From the NCBI GenBank assembly GCA_937900425.1, contig CALCDT010000230.1:1-55462 (forward strand): DNA of 55,462 nucleotides, in the 5' to 3' direction. Position 1 is the first letter of the stretch; every line of letters begins with the position of its first letter. Below are positions 7,668 through 16,566 of the stretch, piece by piece. A program made the position numbers and the translations under genes. The DNA comes from an uncultured Alphaproteobacteria bacterium (GTDB taxonomy: Bacteria > Pseudomonadota > Alphaproteobacteria > Rhizobiales > Pleomorphomonadaceae). Below the pieces are notes generated by a model. That model saw only the letters and a list, made by a program, of their open reading frames with translations. It searched no databases and was not told where the DNA came from.

Positions 7668-9872
7668 ATGAGCGACACCCATTTCACGCTGGACGTCGGC
7701 GCCGACGGCATCGCCCTCCTCACCTGGAACTCTCCGGGCCGCTCGATGAACGTCTTCACCCTCGCGGTGATCGACGAGATCGAGGCGTTGGTCGAGCGCC
7801 TTGCCGCCGACGAGGCGGTCAGGGGCGTCGTCGTCACCTCGGGCAAGAAGGATTTCTCCGGCGGCGCCGACCTCAAGATGCTGGAGAGCCTGCTCGGCGA
7901 GTATCACCGCCTGAAGGCGGACGACCCGGAGGCCGCCGCCCGGCGCCTGCTCGAGGAAGCCTCGCGGATGTCGCGGGTCTGGCGGCGGATCGAGACCTGC
8001 GGCAAGCCGTGGGTCGCCGCGGTGAACGGCACCTGCCTCGGCGGCGCCTTCGAACTGGCGCTCGCCTGCCACGGCCGCGTCGCGGCGGAAGGCGACTACA
8101 AGATCGGTCTGCCGGAGGTGAAGGTCGGCATCCTGCCCGGTGCCGGCGGCACCCAGCGGGTGATGCGGATGATCGACCCTCAGGCCGGCCTCACCTTCCT
8201 GCTGCAGGGCCAGACCGTGCCGCCGAAGAAGGCGATGCTGATGAAGCTGGTCAACGCGGTGGTGCCCGCCGCCGATCTCGTCGCCGAAGCCAAGGCGATG
8301 ATCGCGCGGGGTCTTTCCGCGAAGAAGTCCTGGGACGAGGAGAAGTTCCGCCTGCCGGGTGGTCAAATCTATTCGCCGGCCGGTTTCCAGTTCTGGCCCG
8401 CCGCCAACGCCATCTACCGGCGCGAGACCCACGACAACTACCCCGGCGCACGCGCCATCATGACCGCCTGCTACGAGGGTCTGCTGCTGCCGATGGACCT
8501 CGGCCTGCGCGTCGAGGCGCGCCAGTTCGCCAAGGTGCTGACGACGCACGAGGCGCAGGCGATGATCCGCTCGCTGTTCGTTTCGATGCAGGAGTTGAAC
8601 AAGGGGGCCCGCCGCCCGGCCGCCGTGCCGCCGACGTCGCTGAAGAAGGTCGGCATCCTCGGCGCCGGCTTCATGGGCGCCGGCATCGCCTACGTCACCG
8701 CCCAGGCCGGCATCGACGTCGTGCTGCTCGACCGCGACCGGGAGGCCGCCGACAAGGGCGTGGCGACCGTCGACAAGCTGATCAGCGGACGGGTGCAGAA
8801 AGGCCGGGCGAAGCCGGAAGAGAAGGCGGCACTGCTCGCCCGTATCACCGCCACCGCGGACTACGCCGATCTCGCCGGCTGCGACCTCGTCATCGAGGCG
8901 GTGTTCGAGGACCGCGACGTCAAGCGCGCCGCGATGGAGAAGGCGAAGGCCGTGCTCGGCGAGAACGCGATCTTCGCCTCCAACACCTCGACGCTGCCGA
9001 TCACCTCGCTCGCCGGGGACTGGCGGGCGCCTGAGGATTTCATCGGCATCCACTTCTTCTCGCCGGTCGAGAAGATGATGCTGGTCGAGGTGATCCTCGG
9101 CGAAAAGACCGGGGAGAGGGCGCTCGCCGTCGCGCTCGACTTCGTCCGCGCCATCCGCAAGACGCCGATCGTCGTCAACGACAGCCGTGGCTTCTACGCC
9201 AACCGCTGCGTGACGATGTATATGCTCGAGGCCCACCTGATGCTGACCGAGGGCGTGCCGGCGGCGATGGTGGAGACCGTCGCCCGGCTCGCCGGCATGC
9301 CGGTCGGACCGCTCGCCCTCAACGACGAGGTCGCGGTCGATCTCGCCTGGAAGATCCTGCAGGCGACCAAGCGCGATCTCGGAGAGCAGGCGGTCGACCC
9401 GCGGCAGGAGCGGCTTCTCGGCGAGATGGTGGTGAAGCGCGGACGGCTCGGCCGCAAGAACGGCATGGGCTTCTACGACTACCCGGACAAGGGCAAGAAG
9501 CGGCTTTGGCCGGGCCTCGCCGAGATCGTCGGTCCGGCGAAGCCGGCGGAGTGCTTCGACATCGAGGAGTTGAAAGCCCGGTTGCTCGCCACCCAGGCGC
9601 TGGAGGCTGCACGCTGCGTCGCCGAGGGCGTCGTCACCGACGTCCGCGAGGCCGACGTCGGCTCGATCCTCGGCTTCGGCTTCGCGCCTTATCGCGGCGG
9701 CACGCTGTCCCACGTGGACGGGATGGGGGTGAAGGCTTTCGTCGACCTCTGCGACCGGCTCGCCGAAAAGCACGGCCCCCGCTTCGCGGTGCCGGCGCTG
9801 CTGCGCGAGATGGCGGAGCGCGGCGAGACCTTCTATGGCCGCTTCGCCCCGCCAAAGACCGAGGCCGCCTGA
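7668..9872 (+). CDS. fadB: Bifunctional enoyl-CoA hydratase / 3-hydroxyacyl-CoA dehydrogenase
   Basis: 734 residues; start ATG at 7668 with GGGAGG upstream, 11 bp after the thiolase stop. The N-terminal crotonase domain (residues ~1-300) shows the oxyanion-hole motifs KDFSGGADLKML and GTCLGGAFELALACHGR. The NAD-binding domain starts near residue 325 (KVGILGAGFMGAGIAYV) and contains ASNTSTLPI and GIHFFSPVEKMMLVEV. A C-terminal 3HCDH domain follows. It performs hydration and oxidation of enoyl-CoA in fatty-acid degradation. Length and domain order are those of the FadB/FadJ alpha subunit. Confidence 0.94.
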   Translation: MSDTHFTLDVGADGIALLTWNSPGRSMNVFTLAVIDEIEALVERLAADEAVRGVVVTSGKKDFSGGADLKMLESLLGEYHRLKADDPEAAARRLLEEASRMSRVWRRIETCGKPWVAAVNGTCLGGAFELALACHGRVAAEGDYKIGLPEVKVGILPGAGGTQRVMRMIDPQAGLTFLLQGQTVPPKKAMLMKLVNAVVPAADLVAEAKAMIARGLSAKKSWDEEKFRLPGGQIYSPAGFQFWPAANAIYRRETHDNYPGARAIMTACYEGLLLPMDLGLRVEARQFAKVLTTHEAQAMIRSLFVSMQELNKGARRPAAVPPTSLKKVGILGAGFMGAGIAYVTAQAGIDVVLLDRDREAADKGVATVDKLISGRVQKGRAKPEEKAALLARITATADYADLAGCDLVIEAVFEDRDVKRAAMEKAKAVLGENAIFASNTSTLPITSLAGDWRAPEDFIGIHFFSPVEKMMLVEVILGEKTGERALAVALDFVRAIRKTPIVVNDSRGFYANRCVTMYMLEAHLMLTEGVPAAMVETVARLAGMPVGPLALNDEVAVDLAWKILQATKRDLGEQAVDPRQERLLGEMVVKRGRLGRKNGMGFYDYPDKGKKRLWPGLAEIVGPAKPAECFDIEELKARLLATQALEAARCVAEGVVTDVREADVGSILGFGFAPYRGGTLSHVDGMGVKAFVDLCDRLAEKHGPRFAVPALLREMAERGETFYGRFAPPKTEAA

Positions 9873-10043
9873 ACGGGACGAGAAACCAACTGGACGAGCG
9901 GGCGAGCGGCGAGGGACAGCGCTGCCGCCACCGCTCGTCGCGGCGAGCACGCCAAACGGTTCGCCGCGTGGCGCCGGACGACGAACGGCGCTAGACTGCG
10001 GCTGGTGAGGAGCGGGGCGGCGGCTTCGGAAGGAGACATCCCA

Positions 10044-10907
10044 ATGAAGAGGCTGACGATCGTCCTCCTCGCCGCCGGAGCGGTCTTGCTGCCCGTCGCC
10101 GCCGGAGCTCAGGACGGCAGCGGCTACAAGCTGATCCGGCCGCCGGAAGAGAGCCCGGCTCCGCCGACGGCCGCGCCGAGGGCCGTCCCGGCGCCGCCGG
10201 CCTCCGCCGATCGCGCCGAACGCCGTGCGCGGCAGATCGCCGGCGATCTTCTCGCCCTGCAGCGCCGCGTCGAGAGCCTTGCCGCCGCGGCCTTGACCCA
10301 GGCGAACGCGCTCGCGGGCCTGCGAGAGGCGCTCGCCAAGTCCGATCGCACCCTCGCCGACCTCGCCGCCCGCCTCGACGCCGAGGCGGCCGATTTCAGC
10401 GAGATCGCCGCGCCGGAGACGGAAAGTCTGGCCGCCCTGGAGCGCGCTGCGGCCGAGACCGCCGCCGGCCTCGCCGGCCTGCGCGAGGAGATCGCGGCGG
10501 TGCGCGAGCGGCTCGACGTCGTCGCCGCCAGCGGCGAGGGCGCCGCCACCCTCGCGATCGAGGAGGCCAAGACCGCCCGCGCCGCCGTCGCCACCCTGAC
10601 CCGCGAGCTCGACCGCGCGAAAGCCGAGTTCGCCGCGGCGCGAAGCGAGCGGGAGATGGCGGCCGACGAGCGCGTCGAAGCTCTCGAGCAGCGGCTCGCC
10701 GCGCTGGAGGAACGTCTCGCCGAAGGGGCGGCGAGGGAGGGTGAGGGCGCGCCGGCGCCGCGCGCCGAGGCCCCGGGGCAGGGCGAGCGCGAGTTTCCCT
10801 CCGGCGAGGATCTGGATCGCTTCTTCGATTTCGCCGACGAGGCCTTCCGCCGCTTCTTCGGCCTCGTCGAGACGCTGAAGCGCGAACACGGGCAGGAGCG
10901 GATCTGA
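10044..10907 (+). CDS. Exported coiled-coil protein of unknown function
   Basis: 287 residues; AAGGAG precedes the ATG at 10044. A signal peptide is clear (MKRLTIVLLAAGAVLLPVAAGAQ, cut after AGA). A Pro/Ala linker follows, then a long Ala/Glu/Arg/Leu coiled coil (residues ~55-235) and a C-terminal tail with clustered aromatic residues (DRFFDFADEAFRRFFGLVETLK). No enzymatic motif is seen. It is predicted periplasmic; the Phe-rich tail could pack on membrane or a partner. It stands alone between the beta-oxidation operon and a minus-strand pair. I do not recognise a family. Confidence 0.8.
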   Translation: MKRLTIVLLAAGAVLLPVAAGAQDGSGYKLIRPPEESPAPPTAAPRAVPAPPASADRAERRARQIAGDLLALQRRVESLAAAALTQANALAGLREALAKSDRTLADLAARLDAEAADFSEIAAPETESLAALERAAAETAAGLAGLREEIAAVRERLDVVAASGEGAATLAIEEAKTARAAVATLTRELDRAKAEFAAARSEREMAADERVEALEQRLAALEERLAEGAAREGEGAPAPRAEAPGQGEREFPSGEDLDRFFDFADEAFRRFFGLVETLKREHGQERI

Positions 10908-11021
10908 TCCGGTGATCGCGAGACGGTCGTCGTCGGAGCCGAGGGCGGCAAGCGGCTGGAGTGATGGTGCCGCCGCGTACGGACGCCGTGAGCTGTAAGA
11001 GCTAATCGTGGCCGAGACGGA

Positions 11022-11039
11022 CGGGTCTTGCCAGACCCG
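11022..11039. terminator. Small hairpin in convergent intergenic region
   Basis: CGGGTCT-TGCC-AGACCCG is a perfect 7-bp stem with a 4-nt loop. It lies between the coiled-coil gene (+) and the DUF1232 gene (-). No T-tract follows on either strand, so a terminator role is uncertain. Confidence 0.35.
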
Positions 11040-11145
11040 CGATCGACCAATGAATATCTCCCAAGTGCTCCCGGCCGCGGATCAGGACCGCGGATTGGAA
11101 ACCCAGCCGATCAAAGCGAGTGGTCCGGTGAATTGACCGCCGGTC

Positions 11146-11535
11146 TCAATCGGACCAGAGCCGCATCACCGCCCAGCCGGCGAAGCCGGCGGCGGCGATC
11201 CAGAGCGCGACGATGGCGAAAAGCCCGGCCCGGCTGACCGGACGCTCGGCGATCAGCGAGGCGCGATTGCGCAGATCGGTCATCACCGCAGGCGGGATCA
11301 GGCGGACGGTGGCGAGGATGCCGAGCGGCACCAGGATCACGTCGTCGAGATAGCCGAGGACGGGCATGAAATCGGGGATGAGGTCGACCGGCGACAGGGC
11401 GTAGGCCGCGACCACGCCGGCGAGGATCTTCGCCGCGGCCGGCACCCGCGGGTCGCGCGCCGCCAGCCAGAGCGCGAGCACGTCGCGCTTGATGTCCCTC
11501 GCCCAGCCCTTGGCGCGGCGGAGCAGGTCGGTCAT
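11146..11535 (-). CDS. DUF1232 (YkvA-like) membrane protein
   Basis: 129 residues. The DUF1232 core is evident: DPRVPAAAKILAGVVAAYALSPVDLIPDFMPVLGYLDDVILVP, with the family hallmark SPxDLIPDF near residue 48. A C-terminal hydrophobic segment (GLFAIVALWIAAAGFAGWAV) probably anchors it in the inner membrane. Its ATG overlaps the stop of the upstream hydrolase gene (ATGA), so the two are translationally coupled. Function of the family is unknown. Confidence 0.88.
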   Translation of the reverse strand: MTDLLRRAKGWARDIKRDVLALWLAARDPRVPAAAKILAGVVAAYALSPVDLIPDFMPVLGYLDDVILVPLGILATVRLIPPAVMTDLRNRASLIAERPVSRAGLFAIVALWIAAAGFAGWAVMRLWSD

Positions 11536-12518
11536 GCCGGCGTTTCGAGGCCGGTGAGGAACTCCGCCATTCGCTCGAGGCTGCGGGTCGTCGCGGGGCA
11601 GTCGAAATACTGGAACACGTGGGCGCCGCCGGGGGTCGGATCGATCTCGGCGTCGTTGCCGGCGGCGATCCAGCGCCCCGCCATGAACAGCGTGTCGTCA
11701 ACGAGCGCGTCGCGGGTGCCGACCGAGAACAGGGCCGGCGGCATCGCGGTGAGGTCGGCGTGGAGCGGCGACACGTCCGGATCGCGCCGGTCGCCGTCCT
11801 CGCCGAGGAAGCTTCGCGCGAAAAGCTCGACGTCCCGTGTCGTCAGCACCAGCGGCAATTCGCCGAAGGCGCGGGCGCTAGGCGTCAGGGCGAGGTCGTA
11901 GCAGCCGGCGACGAGATTGGCGCCGGCGAAGGGGCGGAGCCCGTGGCGGTCGCGCAGCCGCAGCAGCGTGACGACGGCGAGATGGGCGCCGGCGCTCTCG
12001 CCTCCGATCGCGAGCCGCCGGGTGCCGAACCGCTCCTCGCAGACCGCCGCGAGCCAGAGCGCCGCCGCCTCGCAGTCGTCCGGTCCCTGCGGATAGGGAT
12101 GCTCGGGCGCGAGGCGATAGTCGACCGAAACCGCGGCGAAGCCGGAACCGTCGACGAGCGGGGTCAGGATCTGGTCCTGCTGGTCGAAGGCGCCGAGCGT
12201 CCAGCCGCCGCCGTGGAAATGGAGGTAGACGCCGTTCGCGCCGCCCTCGGGCGCGATGATCCTGAGCGGGATCGGTCCGTGCGGCCCGGCAATGGTCACG
12301 ACCTCGGCGCGCGGATCGCGTTCCGGCAACGGGAACGGTCCCTTGCCGGCGGCCCGCGCCGCCCGCACGACCGCGGGGGGAAAGCTCCACTTGTCGGGGA
12401 TGGCGCTCATCGCCGCGATGATTTGTGCATTGAGCGCCTCGGTCTGCGGATCGACGGCGGCGGGGCGGAACAGGGCGGGGTCGAGGATCGGCAAGGCGCG
12501 CTCCGGGGCTGTCGGCAT
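11532..12518 (-). CDS. Alpha/beta hydrolase of the hormone-sensitive-lipase family
   Basis: 328 residues from the ATG at 12518; no strong Shine-Dalgarno, so the start is tentative. The oxyanion motif HFHGGGW (after GVYLH), the nucleophile elbow GGESAGAHLA, the acid in SVGTRDALVDD and the catalytic His in PGGAHVFQYF are all present in HSL (family IV esterase) order. It should hydrolyse short-chain esters in the cytoplasm; the substrate is unknown. Coupled by a 4-bp overlap to the DUF1232 gene. Confidence 0.88.
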   Translation of the reverse strand: MPTAPERALPILDPALFRPAAVDPQTEALNAQIIAAMSAIPDKWSFPPAVVRAARAAGKGPFPLPERDPRAEVVTIAGPHGPIPLRIIAPEGGANGVYLHFHGGGWTLGAFDQQDQILTPLVDGSGFAAVSVDYRLAPEHPYPQGPDDCEAAALWLAAVCEERFGTRRLAIGGESAGAHLAVVTLLRLRDRHGLRPFAGANLVAGCYDLALTPSARAFGELPLVLTTRDVELFARSFLGEDGDRRDPDVSPLHADLTAMPPALFSVGTRDALVDDTLFMAGRWIAAGNDAEIDPTPGGAHVFQYFDCPATTRSLERMAEFLTGLETPA

Positions 12519-12580
12519 CGAGGCGAACAACAGCGCAGGCGGCGGGCCGGGGCAAGGGGATTGTGTGGAAAGCACGAGTG

Positions 12581-13099
12581 TCAGGGCACCGGCACGCCGG
12601 CCTCGCGCCGCCGCCGCGACCGGCGGCGCATCCGGAAGAGAGCGGCGACGATCAGCCAGCCGAGGCCGAACCCCAACGCCGCCGCGCCGATGCCCACCGG
12701 CGTCGTCGGCACCGCCGGCACGTAGTCGGAGGCGGTCGCGGCGAGGAGCTGGGGATCGGGGTAGCGCAGCAGCGCCGCCATCTTGCCGAGGCTGCCGGCG
12801 CCCTCCATCGCCGCGCGCTGGCGAAGGAGGTCTTCGTAGCGTTCCACGGCATCGCCGGTGGTGGCGCCGACGTCGCGCACCAGCGCCGTCTCGTCGGATC
12901 GAAGGCGCAGCAATGCGTCCGGCCGGGTCAGGCCGGAGCGGGCGGCGGCGGCGTCGAAGGTCTCGACCACCGGCCGCAGCGCGTCGATCGCCCCGCCGAG
13001 GCGCTGGTAGTATTGCTGGGCGAACTCCGGCGACTGGGCGAAACCGATTGCGACCAGTACGGCGGAGACGAGGTGCAGCAGCCGGCTCGCGGCGAACAT
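12581..13099 (-). CDS. DUF2937-like membrane protein
   Basis: 172 residues from the ATG at 13099, which has GAGGA upstream. It has an N-terminal hydrophobic segment (residues ~5-22, LLHLVSAVLVAIGFAQ) followed by FAQQYYQRLGGAIDAL. A helical extramembrane region and a second TM near residues 140-160 precede a basic tail (RMRRRSRRRR). The layout resembles DUF2937 proteins. No catalytic motif is seen. It is 62 bp upstream of the hydrolase gene on the same strand. Confidence 0.75.
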   Translation of the reverse strand: MFAASRLLHLVSAVLVAIGFAQSPEFAQQYYQRLGGAIDALRPVVETFDAAAARSGLTRPDALLRLRSDETALVRDVGATTGDAVERYEDLLRQRAAMEGAGSLGKMAALLRYPDPQLLAATASDYVPAVPTTPVGIGAAALGFGLGWLIVAALFRMRRRSRRRREAGVPVP

Positions 13100-13403
13100 C
13101 GTCGGCGTCCTCTTCAACGTGTGCGGCTTCCCCCGGCAAGCGGGCCGGCCGGGATGAGCCCGCTCTGCGGCTGCCGGACTTCGCGTACGGCGGGCGGCCA
13201 CCGATCCCGATCGGGGCCCTCGCGAGGCAACGTCGGTGCCGCCGCTCCGGTTCCTGCGCCGAAGCGCATGAGCCGATTGTGGTTTTCGCCCGCGCCGATA
13301 TATGCTCGCCTCGTCGGAGCGGCAGGCGTCGCGCTACGCCCCCCGCCGAACGGCACCGCCCGGTCCGGCGGCGGGAACTCGTCAATCGGGGGAGCGACCT
13401 TTC
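13100..13403. other. Intergenic region upstream of mscL
   Basis: 304 bases between the divergent DUF2937 and mscL genes. No plausible gene. It holds the candidate mscL promoter listed separately. Confidence 0.6.
13277..13304 (+). promoter_or_regulatory. Candidate sigma-70 promoter for mscL
   Basis: TTGTGG (13277-13282), 16-bp spacer, TATATG (13299-13304). It would give a leader of about 90 nt before mscL. Confidence 0.45.
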
Positions 13404-13832
13404 ATGTTGGATGAATTCAAGAAATTCGCCCTGCGCGGCAACGTCGTCGACATGGCGGTCGGCATCATCATCGGCGCCGCCTTCGGGGCGATCGTCTCCT
13501 CGCTGGTCGACGACGTCATCATGCCGCCGATCGGCGTCATCCTCGGCAACGTCGACTTCTCCGACTATTTCCTCGTTCTTCGCGACGGGACCACGCCGGG
13601 ACCCTACCTGACCCTCGCCGCCGCCAAGGCGGCGGGCGCGGCGACGTGGAACGTCGGTCTCTTCGTCAACGCCATCATCAAGTTCGTGATCGTCGCCTTC
13701 GCCCTGTTCATGCTGGTCAGGATGATGAACAAGCTGCGTCAGCAGGAAGCGGCCTCGCCCGCCCCGCCGCCGGCCCCCACCCGCGACCAGGTTCTGCTCG
13801 AAGAGATTCGCGACCTGCTTTCGAAAAGATGA
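13404..13832 (+). CDS. mscL: Large-conductance mechanosensitive channel MscL
   Basis: 142 residues, the usual MscL length; GGGGGAG lies upstream of the ATG at 13404. The N-terminal amphipathic helix (LDEFKKFALRGNVVDMAVGIIIGAAFGAIVSSLV) leads into TM1. The periplasmic loop runs from about residue 45 to 75. TM2 is FVNAIIKFVIVAFALFMLV, and a C-terminal helix ends in ACD-type LLEEIRDLL. It is a homopentameric inner-membrane valve that releases solutes on hypo-osmotic shock. Monocistronic. Confidence 0.97.
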   Translation: MLDEFKKFALRGNVVDMAVGIIIGAAFGAIVSSLVDDVIMPPIGVILGNVDFSDYFLVLRDGTTPGPYLTLAAAKAAGAATWNVGLFVNAIIKFVIVAFALFMLVRMMNKLRQQEAASPAPPPAPTRDQVLLEEIRDLLSKR

Positions 13833-13995
13833 GGCGGCACCCCGGCGCGGAGACCGCGCTCCGTCCGATCCTGCGAAAGGCGGAACGGTCGGCGCTTTCT
13901 CCGGTTCGGCAGCTCTGATACGCAGGTCTCCTTAACTGAAGTGACGCCACGTCGCGACCGGCCTGTCGCCGGGCGGCCTGTGAAGACGGTGAGCG

Positions 13996-15210
13996 ATGCG
14001 GGATATCTCAGCGGATTTGCGCCCGGCCGCGGTCGCGACCCCCTACAGCGGCATCGTCGAGGTCATGAACCATGGCTTCGGCAAGCCCGGCCTCGTCGCC
14101 CTCTGGGCCGGCGAGGGCGATCTCGCCACGCCGGCCTTCATCTGCGAGGCGGCGACCCGTTCGCTGGCGGCCGGGGAGACCTTCTACACCCGCCAGACTG
14201 GCATTCCAGAACTGCGCGAGGCGCTGGCCCGATACCACGACCGCCACTGGCCGGGGCCGGGTGGGCGGGCGTTCGATCCGGCGCGCTTCGTCGTCGCCGG
14301 CTCGGGTATGCAGGCGATCCAGATCGCCATCGCCGCCGTCGCCGGGGCCGGTGACGAGATCATCGTGCCGACGCCGGCCTGGCCGAACGTCGCCGGCGCC
14401 ATGTCGGTCGCCGGCGGCCGCGCCGTCGAGGTGCCGATGACCGCCGACGCCGCGGGCTGGACCCTCGATCTCGACCGTCTCGCCGCCGCGATCGGCCCCG
14501 CGACCCGGGCGATCTTCGTCAACTCGCCGTCCAATCCGACCGGCTGGACCGCCTCCCGCGAGACGCTGGCGGCGATTCTCGAGCTGTCGCGCCGCCACGG
14601 CCTCTGGATCATCGCCGACGAGGTCTATGCCCGCTTCGTCTACGACGGGGCCGAGCGGGCGCCGTCCTTCTACGACGTCGCCGATGACGACGACCGCATC
14701 CTCTACGTCAACACCCTGTCGAAGAACTGGGCGATGACCGGCTGGCGGGTGGGGTGGATTTCGGCGCCGCCGGCGATCGGCGAGCTTCTCGCCAATCTCG
14801 TCCAGTATTCCACCTCGGGCGTCGCCGTCTTCATGCAGCGGGCGGCGATCGCCGCGCTCGACCGGGGCGAGGATTTCGTCGCCCACCAGGTTGCGCGCGC
14901 GGCGCGGGGCCGGGCGCTGATCCACGGCGTCCTGACGTCGACCGGCCGTGTTCACGAGGCCGCGCCGGCGGGCGCCTTCTACTATTTCTTCTCGATCGAC
15001 GGCGAGCCGGACACCCGTCGTCTCGGGCTCCAACTGGTCGACGAGGCCAACGTCGGCCTCGCACCGGGCACCGCCTTCGGGGCGGCCGGCGCCGGCTACA
15101 TGCGCCTCTGCTTCGCCCGCGGCGAGGACAGCCTAGGCCTCGCGGCGCGGCGACTGGAAGCCTGGCTGCTCGGCCGCGGGCCGGACGATGGCGCGGGGGC
15201 GGGACGATGA
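13996..15210 (+). CDS. PLP-dependent class I/II aminotransferase
   Basis: 404 residues. Fold-type I features: FYTRQTGIPELREAL, SNPTGW, ADEVYARFVYDG and the PLP Schiff-base lysine K243 in NTLSKNWAMTGWRVGW. It resembles aspartate/aromatic/alanine-type aminotransferases; the substrate cannot be set from sequence. The stop (TGA 15208-15210) overlaps the start of fixL, so it is translationally coupled to the oxygen-sensor kinase, which is not an obvious partner. Upstream spacing suggests this gene carries the promoter for the fixL transcript. Confidence 0.9.
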   Translation: MRDISADLRPAAVATPYSGIVEVMNHGFGKPGLVALWAGEGDLATPAFICEAATRSLAAGETFYTRQTGIPELREALARYHDRHWPGPGGRAFDPARFVVAGSGMQAIQIAIAAVAGAGDEIIVPTPAWPNVAGAMSVAGGRAVEVPMTADAAGWTLDLDRLAAAIGPATRAIFVNSPSNPTGWTASRETLAAILELSRRHGLWIIADEVYARFVYDGAERAPSFYDVADDDDRILYVNTLSKNWAMTGWRVGWISAPPAIGELLANLVQYSTSGVAVFMQRAAIAALDRGEDFVAHQVARAARGRALIHGVLTSTGRVHEAAPAGAFYYFFSIDGEPDTRRLGLQLVDEANVGLAPGTAFGAAGAGYMRLCFARGEDSLGLAARRLEAWLLGRGPDDGAGAGR

Positions 15211-16403
15211 CCGGGCCCGACGACCGCGGCGACGGCGGCCGGACGAACGGCGGGCCCCGCGCCGCAGAGCCGGGGCGTGAGCGCCAGACGGTCTCCGACG
15301 CCCGGCTCGCCAGCGTCCTCGACACCGCGGTCGACGGCATCATCGTCATGGACGAGCAGGCCCGCGTCCTCTCCTACAACAAGTCCTGCGAGCGCATGTT
15401 CGGCTATCGCGCCGACGAGGTGATCGGGCGGAACGTCAAGGTCATCATGCCGCCGGCCTTCTCGCGCCACCACGACAGCTACGTCCAGAACTACCTCTCC
15501 ACCGGCGAGCGGCGGATCATCGGCATCGGCCGCGAGGTCGTCGGCATGCACCGCGACGGCACCGAGATCCCGATCGAGCTGTCGGTCGGCGAGGCGGTGA
15601 CGCCCGAGGGGCGCCAGTTCATCGGCATCATGCGCGACCTTCGCAGCCGCAAGGCGGTGGAGCAGCGCCTGATCGAACTCCAGGCCCAGGTCGTCCACAT
15701 GGCCCGGCTTTCGGCGATGGACGAGATGGGCGCGGCGATGGCGCACGAGCTCAACCAGCCGCTGACCGCCCTGATGCTCTACCTCCAGGCGGTGACCCGG
15801 CACGCCGCCCAGCACGAAGGCGGCTTCCCGCCGCCGTTGGCGCGCATCGTCGAGAAGGCGCTGAAGGAGGCCGAGAGGGCCGCCGGCATCATCGAGCGCA
15901 TGCGCAATTTCGTCGAGAAGCGCGAGCCCGAGCGCCAGACCATCGACCTCGGTCCGATCGTCGCCGAGGCGCTCGACATGATCATGGTCGTCGCCCAGGG
16001 CTCGACCGTTCCGGTCTACTTCCCGCCGCCGTCCGACCCGGTCGTCATCGACGCCGACCCGGTGCAGATCCAGCAGGTCGTCGTCAACCTCGTGCGCAAC
16101 GCCATCGAGGTGGCCCGCACGATGCCGGAGAAGTGGGTACGGGTCGAACTCGAGCACGACGATCTCGGCGCCCGCGTCGTGGTGACCGATTCCGGTCCCG
16201 GCATCGCCCCGGAGGTCGCCGCCAACATGTTCCGGACCTTCGCGACCACGAAGAAGTCGGGGATGGGACTCGGCCTCGCGATCTCGCGCTCGATCGCTCA
16301 GAATCACGGCGGCGATCTCACCGTCGATCCCGGCGGCGACGGACGCGGGGCCCGCTTCGTGCTGACGCTGCCGAAGGTTGCCGCGCCACAGGCCGGAAGT
16401 TGA
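15207..16403 (+). CDS. fixL: Oxygen-sensing haem-PAS histidine kinase FixL
   Basis: 398 residues, no membrane segments, so a soluble kinase. The single PAS domain spans residues ~33-150. Aligned by eye to Bradyrhizobium FixL, His89 (in HHDSYV) is the haem-ligand His200 equivalent, and Arg109 in IIGIGRE is the O2-stabilising Arg220 equivalent. The H-box follows with His180 in AHELNQPLTALM. The kinase domain has N-box VNLVRNAIEV and G-boxes TDSGPGIAP and GMGLGLAISRSI. In FixL, O2 on the haem switches the kinase off, so phosphotransfer to FixJ occurs under low oxygen. Start ATG 15207 overlaps the aminotransferase stop. Confidence 0.94.
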   Translation: MTGPDDRGDGGRTNGGPRAAEPGRERQTVSDARLASVLDTAVDGIIVMDEQARVLSYNKSCERMFGYRADEVIGRNVKVIMPPAFSRHHDSYVQNYLSTGERRIIGIGREVVGMHRDGTEIPIELSVGEAVTPEGRQFIGIMRDLRSRKAVEQRLIELQAQVVHMARLSAMDEMGAAMAHELNQPLTALMLYLQAVTRHAAQHEGGFPPPLARIVEKALKEAERAAGIIERMRNFVEKREPERQTIDLGPIVAEALDMIMVVAQGSTVPVYFPPPSDPVVIDADPVQIQQVVVNLVRNAIEVARTMPEKWVRVELEHDDLGARVVVTDSGPGIAPEVAANMFRTFATTKKSGMGLGLAISRSIAQNHGGDLTVDPGGDGRGARFVLTLPKVAAPQAGS

Positions 16404-16521
16404 AATCCCGCGACGGCGTCGACGGGCGATCCCGCGGGCCGTTTGTGGAGAAAGAACGCCGACGGGTGGCTTTTCTGTTGCTGGAAAAGGCGTTCTGCGT
16501 TGGAATTGGGCAGGTTGGGGT

Positions 16522-16535
16522 GCGCCGTACGGCGC
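16522..16535. other. 14-bp perfect palindrome between fixL and fixJ
   Basis: GCGCCGTACGGCGC stands 32 bp before the fixJ start in the 163-bp gap. It could be an operator for a separate fixJ promoter or an RNA stem near the ribosome site. No regulator is assigned. Confidence 0.4.
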
Positions 16536-16566
16536 TTCCCGACCCGGGCAGGAAAAGGACAAGGCG

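Noticed and set aside
7197..10889. 1230-codon minus-strand frame opposite fadB and the coiled-coil gene
   Set aside because: Antisense shadow: it spans two unrelated plus-strand genes and shows no domain signature.
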